DNA of 64,000 bases. It comes from an uncultured Bacilli bacterium (GTDB lineage: Bacteria; Bacillota_I; Bacilli_A; RF39; UBA660). Below, one piece after another: positions 1-7,965 of the stretch. Position numbers and translations under genes: made by a program. Positions within the stretch are counted from its first letter, which is position 1. Each line of letters starts with the position of its first letter. The stretch spans positions 62,001-126,000 of the forward strand of contig CAKPJN010000001.1 in NCBI GenBank assembly GCA_934162665.1, in the 5' to 3' direction. The notes beneath the pieces were generated by a model that made no database searches, was not told the origin of the DNA, and worked only from the letters and a program-made list of their open reading frames with translations.

Positions 1-1
1 T

Positions 2-160
2 GCTAATTCAAGAAAATATTATAATGGCGTTATTAGAATATTTAATAACAAAGTCGAGATGTTTCCAAATAATATTTTTGCAAAATTATTTGGTTATAAG
101 TCTAAAGCAATGTTTGAAGCAAATGCAACCGAAAGAGAAAATGTTAAAGTAGAATTATAA
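2..160 (+). CDS. LemA family protein, C-terminal fragment
   Basis: This is the last 52 codons of a gene that begins before the window. The visible peptide runs from Ala-Asn-Ser-Arg-Lys-Tyr-Tyr-Asn through a Phe-Pro-Asn-Asn-Ile-Phe-Ala segment and a Phe-Gly-Tyr-Lys motif. That is the usual C-terminal pattern of LemA proteins (Tyr-Asn, then Phe-Pro, then Phe-Gly-(Phe/Tyr)). LemA proteins are membrane-anchored helical-bundle proteins of unsettled function. The next gene encodes a DUF2207 protein; LemA and DUF2207 genes are commonly paired, which supports the call. Confidence 0.8.
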   Translation, partial: ANSRKYYNGVIRIFNNKVEMFPNNIFAKLFGYKSKAMFEANATERENVKVEL

Positions 161-177
161 TTATGGGGGATAAAAGA

Positions 178-2529
178 ATGAAAAAGTTTATTAAGAGATT
201 TTTCTTGTTTGCTGTAATTATATTGACAATTGTGTTTTTACTACCTACAAATACATTTGCTCTTTCAAAACAAACAAGTTATATTGATATAAATAGAAAT
301 CAAGATTTAGAAATTGGAAGCTTATCAATATCAAACCTAATATTTAAAGACTATTCTTCTACTTCAACAAAGGCGTTTGGGTTATATGGGAGTATAACTA
401 ATAGTTCAGAAAGTACTACTGTTTATACATCAACTATATATTATTATGATAAAAATTATAATTTAGTAGCTCAAATTATTAATACTCAAACAGCTATACC
501 AGGTGTAAGTAATTTTAATTTAATGTCGAATTTAAGTGTCTTGGGTAGTTACAATGTTGATGATATATATTATTATCGTTTATCGATTGATATAAATGAT
601 AATGATATATATTCTGCTAATGAGAGTACTATACCAAGTAAAAGTAATGAATATAGTTCATATGATTATGTAATAGATAAATATGATATTAATATTATTG
701 TTAATGAAAATAATACTTTTGATATAACTGAAACAATTACTGCTTATTTTAATGTTGCGAAGCATGGTATATATAGAACAATACCATTAAAAAATAGAAT
801 TACTAGATTAGATGGGACAACATCTACTAATCGTACACAAGTATCTAATTTAAGTGTTGATAATGAATATTCTACATCAAGAGAAAACGGTAATTATAAA
901 ATTCAAATAGGATCTGCAAATCATACTGTAACAGGAGAACAAACTTATGTAATTAAATATACTTATAATTTAGGCAAAGATCCAGTTAAAAATTATGATG
1001 AATTATATTATAATTTAATTGGAACTGAATGGGATACAGTAATTGGAGGTATAACTTTTACAATTACTATGCCTAAAGATTTTGATTCGAGCAAGCTTGG
1101 ATTTTCATCAGGAATAAGTGGTTCAACTAACAATAGTAACGTGAAATATATAGTTAATGATAATACTATAAAAGGTAGTTATAATGGTATTCTTGGTATT
1201 GGTAAGGCTTTAACTGTTAGGTGTGAATTAGATGAAGGATATTTTGTGGATGCTGGACTTTCAGTTAATAGTATTGATTGCTTGTTGTTCTTAATTCCTA
1301 TTTTATTTTTAGTGATTGCGATATTACTATGGTATAAATTTGGACGTGATGATCAAGTAATAGAAACTGTTGAATTTTATCCACCAACTGGATTTAATAG
1401 TTTAGAAGTTGGATATTTATATAAAGGTAAAGCAGATAATCAAGATGTTACATCATTACTCATCTATCTTGCGAATGGGGGTTATATAAAAATTGATGAG
1501 ACAGAGGAAAAATCTTTATTTTCAAAATCAAAAGGATTTAAGATTACAAAATTAAAAGAATATGATGGTAATAATGTCAATGAACAATTATTTTTAAAAG
1601 GATTATTTACTAAAGAACCAACATTTACATCATTATTTAAAAAAGAACAAGATACTTCAAATGATAATATAAATGAAGTGACTTCAATCGATTTATATGA
1701 TAATTTTTATCTAACAATGAATAGAATTCTATCGAACATTAACAATAACGATAATCATAATAAAATTTTTGAAAAGAAAGCATCTAGTAAAAAAATATTT
1801 ATAATATTGATGATTATAGCAACGTATTGTTTAATAACTATACTACCTATTTTTACATATGGAGAGCCAGCAACTTTATTATTTGCATTATTATTCCCGG
1901 GTATTGGCTTTACTGTTATGTTTAGTATGTTATTTGGTGGTACACAAACTATTTATGTAAATGGTAGAGCGACAAATTCATCAATCGGTACAAAATTATT
2001 TGGATTAATTTGGGGTGGAATGTTTGGTGGAGTACCTTGGGCATTTATGGTATTACCAGCATTGGTACAAGATATAATTTATTTGATTGGATATGTTGTT
2101 GGAATTGCTTGCGTAGTTGGAATGATTTTATGTTTTAAATATTTACCCAAAAGGACTCCTTATGGAAATGAAATGCTAGGTAAATTAAGAGGATTTAGAA
2201 GTTTTCTTATAGTTGCAGAAAAAGACAAATTAGAAGCAATGGTTATGCAGAATCCAACTTACTTTTATGACATTTTACCATATACATATGTATTAGGTGT
2301 ATCTGATACGTGGATTAAAAAATTTGAATCTATTTCACTTCAAGCGCCTACTTGGTATGATAGTCCTAATACATTTGATATAATTGCATTTAGTTCATTT
2401 ATGAACACTACAATGACATCTGCACAAAGTGCTATGTCATCTAGTCCATCAAGTAGTTCTAGTGGTGGATCTTCTGGAGGAGGTTCATCAGGAGGAGGTT
2501 CTGGTGGCGGTGGAGGAGGCTCTTGGTAG
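178..2529 (+). CDS. DUF2207 family membrane protein with Gly/Ser tail
   Basis: About 783 residues. I place the start at 178 because GGGGGA lies 7 bases upstream (165-170), and the protein then opens with a Lys-rich signal peptide and hydrophobic core ending near Thr-Phe-Ala. An in-frame ATG at 163 would contain the ribosome binding site. A beta-rich extracytoplasmic domain (roughly residues 130-360) is followed by a membrane segment, a cytoplasmic domain and paired membrane segments near 540-660. The tail is Ser-rich, then Gly-rich, and ends in Gly-Gly-Ser-Trp, a hallmark of DUF2207 proteins. Function is unknown; partnership with LemA is inferred from adjacency. Confidence 0.85.
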   Translation: MKKFIKRFFLFAVIILTIVFLLPTNTFALSKQTSYIDINRNQDLEIGSLSISNLIFKDYSSTSTKAFGLYGSITNSSESTTVYTSTIYYYDKNYNLVAQIINTQTAIPGVSNFNLMSNLSVLGSYNVDDIYYYRLSIDINDNDIYSANESTIPSKSNEYSSYDYVIDKYDINIIVNENNTFDITETITAYFNVAKHGIYRTIPLKNRITRLDGTTSTNRTQVSNLSVDNEYSTSRENGNYKIQIGSANHTVTGEQTYVIKYTYNLGKDPVKNYDELYYNLIGTEWDTVIGGITFTITMPKDFDSSKLGFSSGISGSTNNSNVKYIVNDNTIKGSYNGILGIGKALTVRCELDEGYFVDAGLSVNSIDCLLFLIPILFLVIAILLWYKFGRDDQVIETVEFYPPTGFNSLEVGYLYKGKADNQDVTSLLIYLANGGYIKIDETEEKSLFSKSKGFKITKLKEYDGNNVNEQLFLKGLFTKEPTFTSLFKKEQDTSNDNINEVTSIDLYDNFYLTMNRILSNINNNDNHNKIFEKKASSKKIFIILMIIATYCLITILPIFTYGEPATLLFALLFPGIGFTVMFSMLFGGTQTIYVNGRATNSSIGTKLFGLIWGGMFGGVPWAFMVLPALVQDIIYLIGYVVGIACVVGMILCFKYLPKRTPYGNEMLGKLRGFRSFLIVAEKDKLEAMVMQNPTYFYDILPYTYVLGVSDTWIKKFESISLQAPTWYDSPNTFDIIAFSSFMNTTMTSAQSAMSSSPSSSSSGGSSGGGSSGGGSGGGGGGSW

Positions 2530-2557
2530 CTATCTTCTTTTTTTAGATTATAAAAAC

Positions 2558-2589
2558 AAAACACCGAATCAATTTTGAAACGGTGTTTT
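2558..2589 (+). terminator. rho-independent terminator after DUF2207 gene
   Basis: A 9-bp stem (AAAACACCG / CGGTGTTTT) with a 14-base loop lies about 30 bases after the stop codon. The U-tract is formed by the end of the stem. Confidence 0.7.
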
Positions 2590-2903
2590 CTAGACTAAGA
2601 TTTTTAAATTGTTTGATTAAATGAGTATTCTACAAAAAAGTCTTTTTTTATTGTATGAAGTTTCCTTCATCTATATTCATATTATCATCTCTTGTATACA
2701 AATTATCATAAAAACATGATTTTTTCTTGTACATATTTACTATATATTTTATTTATAACAAATTATCATAATATTAGGTGTGAAAAGTTTACTAGTTTAT
2801 AGTTGGCTTTTTTAATTTGTATTTACAATTTAGTTCAATAATATTATAATAAATATGCGGTATTTTGTTATAGTAATCATATATATATTATACGGGAGGT
2901 ATT
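2590..2903 (+). promoter_or_regulatory. Intergenic region with ABC-transporter promoter and direct repeats
   Basis: No open frame is supported here. A strong promoter is visible: TTTACA at 2822-2827, a 17-base spacer, then TATAAT at 2845-2850. The 14-mer ACAAATTATCATAA occurs twice, at 2698-2711 and 2758-2771, exactly 60 bases apart. A small palindrome (ATGAAG-TTTC-CTTCAT) lies at 2655-2670. The repeats could be operator half-sites for the transporter gene; no regulator gene is adjacent. Confidence 0.6.
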
Positions 2904-5195
2904 ATGTTAGAATTAAAAAATATAAAGAAAAGTTATAAAACAGGTGACTTTGTTCAACATGCTTTAAAGGGTGTTGATATTAAATTTAGAACTAATGAAT
3001 TTGTTGCAATTTTAGGTCCTTCTGGTAGTGGTAAAACAACACTTTTAAATATTATTGGTGGTCTTGATCGATATGATAGTGGTGACTTAATCATTAATAA
3101 TAAAAGTACTAAAAAGTTTAAAGATAGTAATTGGGATTCTTATCGTAATAACTGTGTTGGTTTTATCTTTCAATCTTATAATCTCATAAGTCATATAAGT
3201 GTTTTAGAAAATGTTGAGATGAGTATTACTCTTAGTGGTTATAGTAAAAAAAGAAGAAAAAAGATGTCAATTGATGCTTTGGAACAAGTTGGCCTAAAAG
3301 ATCATATCCATAAAAAACCTAATCAATTATCAGGTGGACAAATGCAAAGAGTTGCGATAGCTCGTGCTCTTGTTAATAATCCTGATATAATATTAGCTGA
3401 TGAACCTACTGGTGCTCTTGATACTAAAACTAGTAAACAAATTATGGATTTGATACAAGAAGTTTCTAAAGATAAATTAGTTATTATGGTAACACATAAT
3501 CCAGAACTTGCTAAAAATTATGCAACTCGTATTATAGAGTTTAAAGATGGGGAAATTTTGAATGATTCTAATCCTGTACAGGCTGAAGAAGATAGTGGAG
3601 ATAAAATAAAGATAAAGAAAACTTCAATGAGTTATAGAAGCGCACTTAGTTTATCTTTTAATAATTTAAAAACTAAAAAGGGTAGAACTTTTATTACATC
3701 GTTTGCAGCTTCTATTGGTATTATAGGAATTTCACTAATTTTATCACTTTCTAATGGATTTAAAATTAAAATAGATGAGTTTGAAAAAAGTTCTTTGTCA
3801 CAAGCACCTATATTAATTGCAGAGCAGTCTATGAATATGAGTAATTCTTCAGAAAAAAAAGAAAGGAAATTAGATGAATATACTGATAAAGAAGAAATTT
3901 ATCCTTTAAAGGCTATGGAATCTTCATCTCATAAAAATGTAATTACTGAAGACTATATTTCATATATTGAAAAAGCCGATACTAAGTTGGTTGGTGGAAT
4001 TAGTTATTTGAAAGCTACAAATTTTAATTTGCTTACAAAAATTGATAATAAGGTTAAGAGTATTGATTCAACAAAAATATTATTTTCTATTCCTAGTTCT
4101 ATTGATGGTGGAGAATCGCAAATTATGAGTGATAATTTTGAAATTATTTGTGGAAAAAAGTCAAATAATAAAGAAGATTTATATTTGTTAGTTGATTCAA
4201 AAAATAGAGTATATGCTAATACTTTAAAAATACTAGGATATGCTGATAATGAAAGTATTAAATTTGAAGATATAGTAGGTAAAGAATTTAAAATAGTATT
4301 AAATGATGATTATTATCAAAAGATTGGTGATAGATTTACTATAAATAGAGATTTGGATGGTATGTATAATAATTCGGGTAATTTAACAGTTAAGATTGCT
4401 GGTGTAATTAGAGGAAAAAAAGATAATTATTTCGCTAAATTTTCTGGAACAGGTTTAGTTTATAATTCATCACTTTTAGATTATGTTATTAGTAATAATG
4501 ATAATTCTTCGATTGTAAAAGCTCAAAAAGAAAGTGATTTTAATGTACTTACAATGGAAGACTTTGATACTTCAACAGAAGAAGGAAAACAAGCAAAAGA
4601 TATGATGCTTTCATATTTAGGTGCAGATACAGTTCCTACAATGATACAACTTTATCCTAAAAATTTTCATGCTAAAGAAGATTTAGTTAAATATTTAGAT
4701 AAATATAATGAAGGAAAAGATGATGATGATAAAATTCTTTATATTGATCAAGCCCAGATGATTACATCTTTATCTGGTAATATTATGGACGCTATTACTA
4801 TAGTTTTAGTTGCTTTTAGTTCTATTTCTTTAATAGTATCTAGTATTATGGTTGGAATTATTACATATACATCAGTACTTGAGAGAACAAAAGAAATTGG
4901 AATTTTAAGAGCTCTTGGTGCTAGAAAGAAAGATATTGCTAGAGTATTTAATGCAGAAACTTTAATTATAGGATTATTTAGTGGAATGCTTGGTATTATA
5001 ATTGCTAATCTTCTTATTATTCCAATTAATAAAGTTATTGAGAGTTTATCAGGCCTAGCAGGTGTTGCTAAATTAAATCCAGTTCATGCTTTAATTTTAG
5101 TTATAATTAGTGTATTACTAACATTAATTGGGGGAGCAATTCCAGCTAGAATAGCTTCTAGAAAAGATCCTGTTGAATCTTTAAGAAGTGAGTAA
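2904..5195 (+). CDS. ABC transporter, ATPase fused to FtsX-type permease
   Basis: A 763-residue MacB/YknYZ-like fusion. The N-terminal ATPase has Walker A GPSGSGKT (38-45), the Q-loop Gln near 90, signature LSGGQ (142-146), Walker B ending ADE (165-167) and the switch His near 198. A first membrane segment at about 262-283 is followed by a large extracytoplasmic domain (about 290-640) and three C-terminal membrane segments, the FtsX layout. Such transporters act in mechanotransmission, lipoprotein or peptide export, or antimicrobial resistance; the substrate cannot be told. GGGAGGT lies directly upstream. The gene has its own promoter and terminator, and no two-component system adjoins it. 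Confidence 0.9.
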   Translation: MLELKNIKKSYKTGDFVQHALKGVDIKFRTNEFVAILGPSGSGKTTLLNIIGGLDRYDSGDLIINNKSTKKFKDSNWDSYRNNCVGFIFQSYNLISHISVLENVEMSITLSGYSKKRRKKMSIDALEQVGLKDHIHKKPNQLSGGQMQRVAIARALVNNPDIILADEPTGALDTKTSKQIMDLIQEVSKDKLVIMVTHNPELAKNYATRIIEFKDGEILNDSNPVQAEEDSGDKIKIKKTSMSYRSALSLSFNNLKTKKGRTFITSFAASIGIIGISLILSLSNGFKIKIDEFEKSSLSQAPILIAEQSMNMSNSSEKKERKLDEYTDKEEIYPLKAMESSSHKNVITEDYISYIEKADTKLVGGISYLKATNFNLLTKIDNKVKSIDSTKILFSIPSSIDGGESQIMSDNFEIICGKKSNNKEDLYLLVDSKNRVYANTLKILGYADNESIKFEDIVGKEFKIVLNDDYYQKIGDRFTINRDLDGMYNNSGNLTVKIAGVIRGKKDNYFAKFSGTGLVYNSSLLDYVISNNDNSSIVKAQKESDFNVLTMEDFDTSTEEGKQAKDMMLSYLGADTVPTMIQLYPKNFHAKEDLVKYLDKYNEGKDDDDKILYIDQAQMITSLSGNIMDAITIVLVAFSSISLIVSSIMVGIITYTSVLERTKEIGILRALGARKKDIARVFNAETLIIGLFSGMLGIIIANLLIIPINKVIESLSGLAGVAKLNPVHALILVIISVLLTLIGGAIPARIASRKDPVESLRSE

Positions 5196-5197
5196 TT

Positions 5198-5231
5198 AAG
5201 GTTAATTAGTTAAGCTAATTAACCTTTTTTT
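5198..5231 (+). terminator. rho-independent terminator
   Basis: A 12-bp stem (AAGGTTAATTAG / CTAATTAACCTT) runs into T7. The last Ts are also the start of the next gene's -35 box (TTGACA at 5230). Confidence 0.9.
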
Positions 5232-5258
5232 GACAAATAAATTTTTTTGTGGTAGACT
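5230..5258 (+). promoter_or_regulatory. Sigma-A promoter for the 5287 gene
   Basis: TTGACA (5230-5235), a 17-base spacer and TAGACT (5253-5258). It overlaps the end of the preceding terminator. Confidence 0.7.
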
Positions 5259-5286
5259 ATGACCAATATTTTAGGGGGATAATAGT

Positions 5287-5625
5287 ATGTTTAAAGAAAA
5301 TATAACTGAATATTATATGCAATTAATTAAACCTAATCAAAAAGGAGAAAATATTATAAAGATTAGACTTAATAGAGATAATAATAATTTAGAAGTTAGT
5401 AATGATTTAGAAAATGTAGAAACTAAAATGGAAGAAAAGCGTTTTAAAATAGTAAATATGAATGAATTTGAAAATAATTTAGATGTAGAAGCTCCATTAT
5501 TTTATGTTGGCACAGTTAACAACTTTATAGTTTCTGCTGAATGTTTTAATTATCCAGATGTAGAAATAGAAGATGTTTTACTTTATCATGAAAATGCTAA
5601 CGAATATATGTTACTTAAAAAATAG
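5287..5625 (+). CDS. hypothetical protein, 112 aa
   Basis: A small soluble acidic protein with no signal peptide or membrane segment and no family I recognise. It looks like a compact alpha/beta protein: the N-terminal 50 residues are Asn/Glu/Lys-rich, and the C-terminal half contains short hydrophobic strands (Pro-Leu-Phe-Tyr-Val-Gly). GGGGG lies about 7 bases before the ATG. It has its own promoter and is not clearly co-transcribed with cysE, which begins 58 bases later. Real-gene status is likely from the promoter, ribosome site and codon use; function is unknown. Confidence 0.65.
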   Translation: MFKENITEYYMQLIKPNQKGENIIKIRLNRDNNNLEVSNDLENVETKMEEKRFKIVNMNEFENNLDVEAPLFYVGTVNNFIVSAECFNYPDVEIEDVLLYHENANEYMLLKK

Positions 5626-5683
5626 TATTTATTTGCCCTTATCTTAAAATTTTATTTTCATATAATATATTGAGGTTATTATT

Positions 5684-6193
5684 ATGAAATATATTAAGGA
5701 GCAAATAAGATTAATAAAAAGCAAGGACCCAGGAATTAATAGTATTTTTGAGGCCTTTTTATATCCATCTTTTAAGGTCTTGATTTATTATAAGATTGCA
5801 CATTATTTTTATATTAGAAAACATTTTTTTATTGCTAGATATATTTCTGAAAAGGCTAAAAGAAAAACTGGTATAGAAATTCATCCAGGTGCTGTTATTG
5901 GTAAAAGATTATTTATTGATCATGGTATGGGTGTTGTGATAGGAGAGACTGCAATAATTGGTGATGATGTTACAATTTATCATGGTGCTACATTAGGGGG
6001 AACTGGTAAAGATAAGGGTAAAAGACATCCGACTGTTGGAAATTTTGTTATGATTGGTAGTGGCGCTAAGGTACTTGGAAATATAGAAATTGGTGACTTT
6101 GTTAAAATTGGTGCAAATGCAGTTGTTTTAGATTCAGTTGATTCTTATTCTACAGTTGTTGGTATTCCTGGTAAGGTAGTTAAAAGAGGGTAA
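5684..6193 (+). CDS. cysE: serine O-acetyltransferase
   Basis: A 169-residue member of the short CysE class. It makes O-acetylserine from serine and acetyl-CoA, the first step of cysteine synthesis. Residues 60-165 are left-handed beta-helix hexapeptide repeats, with the family's conserved segments HPGAVIGK, DHGMGVVIGETA and HGATLGGTGK followed by KRHPTVGN. The long N-terminal helical domain of enterobacterial CysE is mostly absent, as in many Firmicutes and Bacteroidetes. No cysK is adjacent. Other hexapeptide acetyltransferases are a weaker alternative. Confidence 0.88.
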   Translation: MKYIKEQIRLIKSKDPGINSIFEAFLYPSFKVLIYYKIAHYFYIRKHFFIARYISEKAKRKTGIEIHPGAVIGKRLFIDHGMGVVIGETAIIGDDVTIYHGATLGGTGKDKGKRHPTVGNFVMIGSGAKVLGNIEIGDFVKIGANAVVLDSVDSYSTVVGIPGKVVKRG

Positions 6194-6194
6194 T

Positions 6195-6223
6195 AGAAAA
6201 GTCTTATTTGACTTTTCTTTTTT
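6195..6223 (+). terminator. rho-independent terminator after cysE
   Basis: A 9-bp stem (AGAAAAGTC / GACTTTTCT) with a 6-base loop, followed by a T-rich tract. Confidence 0.85.
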
Positions 6224-6268
6224 ATTTCTTGATGTTATAATAGTTACTATAATAGAAAGGATGAGATT

Positions 6269-6859
6269 ATGCCAAAAAAAGTTAGTGTTAAAAAGGAAGA
6301 AAAAAAGATAGAAGTTAGTTATTCTGATGCGTGGATTTATATATTATTACTTACTACTTCATTATTACTTACACAAGCTATAAAGAATTATACTTTTGAA
6401 GTCGGATATATTAATTTAACTTATTCTTTATTTTTATTACCGATTGTTTATTTTATAATTAATTTAATTACTAAAAAATATGGATATCGTGAAGCTATAA
6501 AAGGTATTTCTATTTCTGGTATTTCATTAGTTTTATTTGTAGTTGTGATTGATTTATTATCAGGAAATGGTTTTGGCTTTGATAATGTTTACAAAGAATT
6601 TTGTGGATATGTGGTTAGTAGTTTTGTAAATTTAACTATTTATTATTTCTTACTTTCTAATACAAGTATGCCTTCTTTATTAGTGTTTTTAAACTTTATA
6701 TTTGTTTTAATTGTTAATTATTTTATCTATTTACTTTTAGGATTTAATACTTTAAGTTTAGAAAACTTTTGGATTTCATATTTTAGTACGTTATTAATAC
6801 AAGCAACAATTTGCGCTATTATTTCTTTTATTGATAGATATATAAAAAGAGGTGTGTAA
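6269..6859 (+). CDS. VUT/YhhQ-like integral membrane transporter
   Basis: A 196-residue protein with about six hydrophobic segments after a Lys-rich cytoplasmic N-terminus. The segment NLTYSLFLLPIVYFIINLIT followed by Lys-Lys-Tyr-Gly resembles the motif of the VUT (queuosine precursor transporter, YhhQ/QueT-like) family, where a substrate-type loop ends in Tyr-Gly. The match is partial, so family assignment is tentative; a generic ECF S-component is an alternative. AAAGGATG precedes the ATG. Its stop codon sits inside the loop of the downstream bidirectional terminator. Confidence 0.55.
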   Translation: MPKKVSVKKEEKKIEVSYSDAWIYILLLTTSLLLTQAIKNYTFEVGYINLTYSLFLLPIVYFIINLITKKYGYREAIKGISISGISLVLFVVVIDLLSGNGFGFDNVYKEFCGYVVSSFVNLTIYYFLLSNTSMPSLLVFLNFIFVLIVNYFIYLLLGFNTLSLENFWISYFSTLLIQATICAIISFIDRYIKRGV

Positions 6860-6870
6860 CCTCTTTTTTA
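6845..6870. terminator. bidirectional terminator between convergent genes
   Basis: AAAAGAGGT / ACCTCTTTT with a 5-base loop that overlaps the TAA of the upstream gene. The T-run serves the plus strand and the A-run serves the convergent protease gene. Confidence 0.85.
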
Positions 6871-7548
6871 CATTATAGAAAGAATTGTTAGTAATGTATT
6901 ATGAACCATATGCATTGTAATAGATGTGTATATGGTATCTGTTTTATAATACATATAAGCAAAAGCTATTCCTAAACTACTATAAGGAATGATATATAAT
7001 AAATCTATTGGTGAAGTTAATTTTGTAATTACATGTAAGCCTCCAAAAATAATACCTGATGTTAAGATAAATAACCATTTTCCTTTAAGTGCATTTTTAA
7101 ATGCCTTTCTAAAAGTTATTTCTTCTATTATTGGTGCTATTATACCGGCATTTATAACCATTAATAATGGAGCACAAGAGATCATTTCTTGAATAACTTT
7201 TTCATTTGCTGCTTGTCCATTTTGCATAATAACATTAATAATAATATTTGATATAAACATACCAATTAGTCCAAAGAACCAATATTTAAATCCATTGTCT
7301 ATATTGGAAGCTAAATTGTTTTTATACTTTTTAAATTCCTCTTTTAATTCATTTTTATAAATGAAAATTAATAGAGCTAATAATATAGTATTTGAAAAGA
7401 TACTTAATAAAACTTTAGTGGTTCCACTTAAATTTGGTATTTTCAAGTTAAATATATATACTGGTATTAATTGTAGATATGAACTAAAGTAAAATAATAT
7501 AAATATTAGTATGCTTTTTCCTGCTTCTTTTAAATTGATTTCTTTCAT
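6868..7548 (-). CDS. CPBP family intramembrane metalloprotease (Abi-like)
   Basis: A 226-residue multi-pass membrane protein. I start it at 7548 because AAAGGA lies 9 bases upstream; a longer frame from 7575 would include that site. The CPBP/CaaX-protease signature is present: Glu-Glu-Ile-Thr-Phe-Arg (EExxxR), then FGGLH, then a C-terminal His-x-x-x-Asn-(Thr). Family members cleave prenylated proteins in eukaryotes; bacterial members serve in bacteriocin immunity or regulated processing, and the substrate here is unknown. It is monocistronic, convergent with the transporter gene and divergent from the rimP operon. Confidence 0.88.
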   Translation of the reverse strand: MKEINLKEAGKSILIFILFYFSSYLQLIPVYIFNLKIPNLSGTTKVLLSIFSNTILLALLIFIYKNELKEEFKKYKNNLASNIDNGFKYWFFGLIGMFISNIIINVIMQNGQAANEKVIQEMISCAPLLMVINAGIIAPIIEEITFRKAFKNALKGKWLFILTSGIIFGGLHVITKLTSPIDLLYIIPYSSLGIAFAYMYYKTDTIYTSITMHMVHNTLLTILSIM

Positions 7549-7617
7549 AATATAAAATCCTTTCTTGCTAAACAAATAAATTATAGCATAATATTTTATG
7601 TAAATAGAAATTATTTC

Positions 7618-7645
7618 TTGTAAAAATTAAAAAGTATGTTATAAT
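7618..7645 (+). promoter_or_regulatory. Promoter of rimP-nusA-infB operon
   Basis: TTGTAA (7618-7623), a 16-base spacer and TATAAT (7640-7645). Transcription would start just before the leader hairpin. Confidence 0.75.
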
Positions 7646-7654
7646 ATGTAAAGA

Positions 7655-7690
7655 AAGGAGTGGGAAAAATAGTCCCGCTCCTTGTTGTTT
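7655..7690 (+). ncRNA. rimP operon leader hairpin
   Basis: An 11-bp stem (AAGGAGTGGGA / TCCCGCTCCTT, one G-U pair) with a 7-base loop sits in the 5' leader and is followed by a short T-rich run (TTGTTGTTT). The 5' arm contains an AAGGAG sequence that could mimic a ribosome site. Leader hairpins before rimP-nusA are known in several bacteria. Attenuation or autoregulation by NusA is inference. Confidence 0.6.
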
Positions 7691-7710
7691 AATATTAATA
7701 GGAGGTCTAA

Positions 7711-7965
7711 ATGAAGGATAAATTGATTTCTTTGATAAAAGATTCTATAGATAGTTACAATGTTTATGTATATAATTGTTATATAGATACACAAGAGGGA
7801 AAGAAAGTTTTTAATATCGTTTTAGATAGTGATGATGTTATTGATTTAAATAAGATTACTGATGTTTCAAGAATAATTAATAAAATTATTGATGAGAAGC
7901 TTAATTTAGATGTTGATTATGTTGATATCTATTCAAAAGAGAAGGGAGATAATATTGATGAATAG
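7711..7965 (+). CDS. rimP: RimP-like ribosome maturation factor, N-terminal domain only
   Basis: 84 residues at the operon position of rimP, just before nusA. The pattern (an N-terminal helix, a beta strand with Tyr-Val, a Phe-Asn-Ile-Val-Leu-Asp-Ser-Asp strand, then a Asp-Val-Ser-Arg-Ile helix and a final Tyr-Val-Asp-Ile strand) matches the N-terminal alpha/beta domain of RimP. Typical RimP is about 150 residues and has a C-terminal SH3-like domain; that domain is absent here, and the gene overlaps nusA by 8 bases. A role in 30S maturation is therefore inferred mainly from position. GGAGGT precedes the ATG. Confidence 0.65.
   Translation: MKDKLISLIKDSIDSYNVYVYNCYIDTQEGKKVFNIVLDSDDVIDLNKITDVSRIINKIIDEKLNLDVDYVDIYSKEKGDNIDE

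Noticed and set aside
2340..2564. Minus-strand frame coding a Pro/Glu-rich peptide
   Set aside because: It is the mirror of the Gly/Ser tail of the DUF2207 gene; low-complexity Gly codons read as Pro on the other strand. No ribosome site.
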